Below, one piece after another: positions 41,259-43,722 of a DNA stretch of 43,722 nucleotides. How positions within the stretch are numbered: position 1 is the stretch's first letter; the number at the start of each line of letters is the position of its first letter. Both the position numbers and the translations under genes were made by a program. The notes below the pieces were generated by a model that saw only the letters and a program-made list of their open reading frames with translations, searched no databases and had not been told where the DNA came from. The stretch is from an uncultured Muribaculaceae bacterium (lineage in GTDB: Bacteria; Bacteroidota; Bacteroidia; Bacteroidales; Muribaculaceae): the NCBI GenBank assembly GCA_910587545.1, contig CAJUMI010000010.1, forward strand, positions 1 through 43,722, written 5' to 3'.

Positions 41259-41402
41259 ATGTCTCGCCTCTTGTCCCGCAAATTATCTGTTCTCATCGCC
41301 GTCGACAAGGTGTCGACCGACGGCCTGCCCCCGGGCAACTACGTGCTGTATATCAGTGACAGCAGCGCGCCGCCGCAGGCCATCAAACTGACAATAAAAT
41401 AA
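41259..41402 (+). pseudogene. 47-residue ORF with secreted-protein ends, probable internal-deletion remnant
   Basis: Reads MSRLLSRKLSVLIAV, like a short signal peptide start, then directly VSTDGLPPGNYVLYISDSSA and AIKLTIK, which looks like the C-terminal 'LPAGxYxxxI' sorting-type tail of a type IX cargo. It lies just after a strong promoter and 21 bases before the Rhs-like gene. The combination suggests that the middle of a secreted protein has been lost in frame; alternatively it is a small leader protein for the Rhs gene. No family match is claimed. Confidence 0.45.
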
Positions 41403-41423
41403 TAAACTCTAATCCTCACCGTC

Positions 41424-43722
41424 ATGCGCCGACTCGTCACATTTCCGCTCTCAGTGATGTCGTCCGTCATTCTGTCGTTTGCCGATGACGGCATAAAGAT
41501 CGACTATCCGCGTAATCTGAGCGAGCAGGTAGTCAACCCGACTGCCGACGCCACGGCCATGCTCCGATATCAGGACTGCCCCGTGTCATACGCCACGGGC
41601 ACTGCCGATGTCACCGTACCGCTGTTGCAATACAACTATGGGGAACTCGCCGTGTCGCTGGCGATCAGTTACCACACCGGCGGCATCAAGGTGGACGATC
41701 CGGCAGGATGTATAGGTCTCGGATGGTCGCTGCAGGGGCTGGGTCGTGTATCTCGGCAGATATGCGTAATGCCTGACGAGAAACTTCCTTTTATGAGATC
41801 GGGAGAACTGAATGATCCTACAGCGAAGGACTTTTATGACCTGACGTTCTTTAAAAAGGAAGCGAATTATGACAGGTACAGTTACGACATACCGGGCTAC
41901 TCGGGATCGTTTATTATCGACGGAGATTCCATTGTAGACTTCAGCCAGAACGGAGTGAAGATAATGGACTACACAATTAAAAATAATGCTTTGTCGTCTA
42001 AGAGTTCTATTACGATGCTCACACCGGAAGGTGTGAAATATCAATTCGGCGCGATAGAAAAATGCACATACACGGAGAAAGTCACCGACGGAGTCTTCAA
42101 GGAATATGACCGCGACTATACGGATGTCCCCGTGACATGGATGCTTACGAATATATCCCACCATAATATGAACGGGGGCATAAGCATAGACTATGCAACA
42201 ACCACAACGAAGCGGAATGAATATCAGACGCAAATATCCACGGTAACAAGAACATGGATGAATCATCCGCCGTACTCCGCAAGTACGACAAGAAGCGAAG
42301 GCCGTGGTACAACAGGTACGACAACCTATACAAACCGCGCCATACCGAGTCGGATATGCTGTTTTTCCGATACCATATATTTTGATCTGAGAACAGTCAA
42401 CGCATCATCCGAGGATGATAAGCGTATGATCAGTGCTATAAGAGTGGTGAATTCCCAAGACAAGGAAGTCAGGCGTATCAGCTTCGACAACAGCACCCTT
42501 TTCGAGGACGGGCGTCCGCGTCTCGACGCGGTGACCGTCAGCTCGGGCGGAAAGACTGTCGACAAGCGGAAGTTCGAATATAACAGCGGTTATAAAAGTT
42601 CCTGTTCCGATTTTTTCGGCTACGCCAACGGTATAGATAATTCCCGTTCGGCCTTTAGGCAGACATATATAATCAATCCCGAGACGTTGACTCTGAACCC
42701 TGACAGAGAATTCAGGCATCAGGGCGTCTATGCATGGGCTTTGAAAAAAATAACCAATGCCACAGGTGTTGAAACATCGTTTGGCTATGAACTTAACAGC
42801 TGGGCAGCCGACAATTCGGGCAATAACGGACAAACGATCCACTGTGGTCTGAGGATTGGTTCAATAAGATCTTATGATCCTGTTACCGGACGCCTCAGGC
42901 TAAGGGAATTCCGTTATGAAGAACCACAGATGTCGATACCGCTCAATTCACTGACATTGCAAAACTTTATATCACTGTCAGGCGTAAGGTCATATAAAGA
43001 TATAAATAATCCCGGAGTACCGGCTCTAAAAGTCGAGCAGAACGAAGTATACCAGCTTTCGGCCACATTCACATCGAGCTGCTGCAACGCCGGTGTCCCG
43101 GCCGAAAAGATGAGGATCTATTACGGCAAAGTGACCGAGACCGTTTCAGGAACAGGCATGTCGCCGGTCAGGACAGACTATATATTTGACAACTCACATT
43201 GCATGTCGAATATGGTTTCGGCTATTTCCGCTTATGACCGTCAGAACGTTCCACAGAGTTCATCAGATCTTATCATACCCGGCGACCGTGACAGAATAAA
43301 GCTGGGATATAAGGTTCAGATGGGGCCGGGCGCAAGTGAATATTATCATACTCCATCGGATTTTTATAAAGTATTCGGACAAAGAACAGAGACAGTCAAT
43401 TTCAACGAAATTGCAAGCCCACAGCCATTGCTGGTGAAAAAAATCAGTTATGATTATGACAGCGGAACATACAGACCGATCGAGACGACGGAAAATTTTT
43501 ATTCCTCTCATGACCGTTTCAGATTCCCTGTCGGTATTTTTGTTCAAAGCAATGTATATAAGACATACACTCAGGACGAATACAAGGATAATATCTATAA
43601 GGATGACTGCCCGTCGGATCCTCTGACAAGCACACTGCATCAGCGCTGTTGGGTCTACTCCGAGCGTATAAGACTTGATTCGACCGCTGTCACAAGACAT
43701 TATCCCGACGGCAACAGCCGCA
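41424..43722 (+). CDS. Large Rhs/YD-repeat-type secreted protein, N-terminal part (runs off window)
   Basis: The frame is open from the ATG to the right edge (766 codons, no stop). After a likely signal region (MRRLVTFPLSVMSSVILSFA) it has the hallmark opening of Bacteroidetes Rhs/YD-repeat shells: YQDCPVSYATGTADVTVPLL, then LAISYHTGGIKVDDPAGC and IGLGWSLQGLGRVSRQI. Later segments (LTPEGVKYQFGAIEKCTYTE, SFDNSTLFEDGRPRLDAVTV, FEYNSGYKSSCSDFFGYANG) fit the beta-rich shell before the YD repeats. The YD repeats and the variable tip, which in this class can be a toxin, would lie beyond the window. Its pairing with the 47-residue ORF suggests a common message. Confidence 0.85.
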   Translation, partial: MRRLVTFPLSVMSSVILSFADDGIKIDYPRNLSEQVVNPTADATAMLRYQDCPVSYATGTADVTVPLLQYNYGELAVSLAISYHTGGIKVDDPAGCIGLGWSLQGLGRVSRQICVMPDEKLPFMRSGELNDPTAKDFYDLTFFKKEANYDRYSYDIPGYSGSFIIDGDSIVDFSQNGVKIMDYTIKNNALSSKSSITMLTPEGVKYQFGAIEKCTYTEKVTDGVFKEYDRDYTDVPVTWMLTNISHHNMNGGISIDYATTTTKRNEYQTQISTVTRTWMNHPPYSASTTRSEGRGTTGTTTYTNRAIPSRICCFSDTIYFDLRTVNASSEDDKRMISAIRVVNSQDKEVRRISFDNSTLFEDGRPRLDAVTVSSGGKTVDKRKFEYNSGYKSSCSDFFGYANGIDNSRSAFRQTYIINPETLTLNPDREFRHQGVYAWALKKITNATGVETSFGYELNSWAADNSGNNGQTIHCGLRIGSIRSYDPVTGRLRLREFRYEEPQMSIPLNSLTLQNFISLSGVRSYKDINNPGVPALKVEQNEVYQLSATFTSSCCNAGVPAEKMRIYYGKVTETVSGTGMSPVRTDYIFDNSHCMSNMVSAISAYDRQNVPQSSSDLIIPGDRDRIKLGYKVQMGPGASEYYHTPSDFYKVFGQRTETVNFNEIASPQPLLVKKISYDYDSGTYRPIETTENFYSSHDRFRFPVGIFVQSNVYKTYTQDEYKDNIYKDDCPSDPLTSTLHQRCWVYSERIRLDSTAVTRHYPDGNSR

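Noticed and set aside
41586..43700. Several minus-strand frames (226, 145 and 145 codons) near the right edge
   Set aside because: They lie opposite one continuous 766-codon plus frame with a clear Rhs-shell opening that has no stop before the window end.

Overview
The window looks like a chromosomal segment of a Bacteroidales bacterium, most plausibly a Muribaculaceae-type gut commensal (family-level assignment is inference). Support comes from TonB/SusC-type receptors with carboxypeptidase-like plugs, UpxY antitermination, DUF3822, DUF2795, PepSY-like and LptE-type genes, C-terminal tails resembling type IX sorting signals, and many promoters of the Bacteroidetes form (TTG or TTTG, about 20 bases, TAnnTTTG). 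No rRNA, tRNA, CRISPR array, intact transposon or prophage was seen.

Left part (1-14.7 kb): a secreted protein with a sorting-type tail; a pair made of a very large coiled-coil lipoprotein and an OmpA-type protein; an outer-membrane barrel protein followed by a RecD-like helicase; SlyD (convergent, overlapping the helicase end); a LOG-family phosphoribohydrolase overlapping a PduO-type cobalamin adenosyltransferase; a small DUF2795 gene; an lrgA-lrgB pair; a small decayed island (IS5-like transposase and GNAT remnants); a PepSY-like protein; and a DUF3822-rsmD pair.

Middle (14.7-32 kb): an outer-membrane module of one TonB-dependent receptor followed by two related DUF5689/choice-of-anchor-J lipoproteins, probably one transcript reading leftward; a mazG-like, deoC, GYF-domain, DUF2752 string; rubrerythrin with a strong terminator; a compact surface-polysaccharide unit in which a promoter and about 190-base leader lead to a 57-residue ORF, then upxY, then one WbpM/CapD-type dehydratase, then a terminator; a 530-base intergenic region that folds like a small RNA with its own terminator; and a topA-rluA pair.

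Right part (32-43.7 kb): a palindromic repeat pair; a head-on junction of two truncated genes (a probable phosphodiester-glycosidase start and a SusC-like start); a U32 protein of the TrhP kind; an envelope operon (sigma-54 activator, lptE, TPR-like protein, secG); glycerate kinase divergent from an Ig-like lipoprotein; and the start of a large Rhs/YD-repeat type secreted protein that runs off the right edge, preceded by a 47-residue ORF that looks like an internally deleted secreted protein.

The strongest leads for new biology are the candidate structured RNA at 28.3-28.5 kb, the 9-base-period repeats shared by three intergenic regions, the small ORF coupled to upxY, and the Rhs locus at the right edge. 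All function calls rest on reading the protein sequences; no database search was run.
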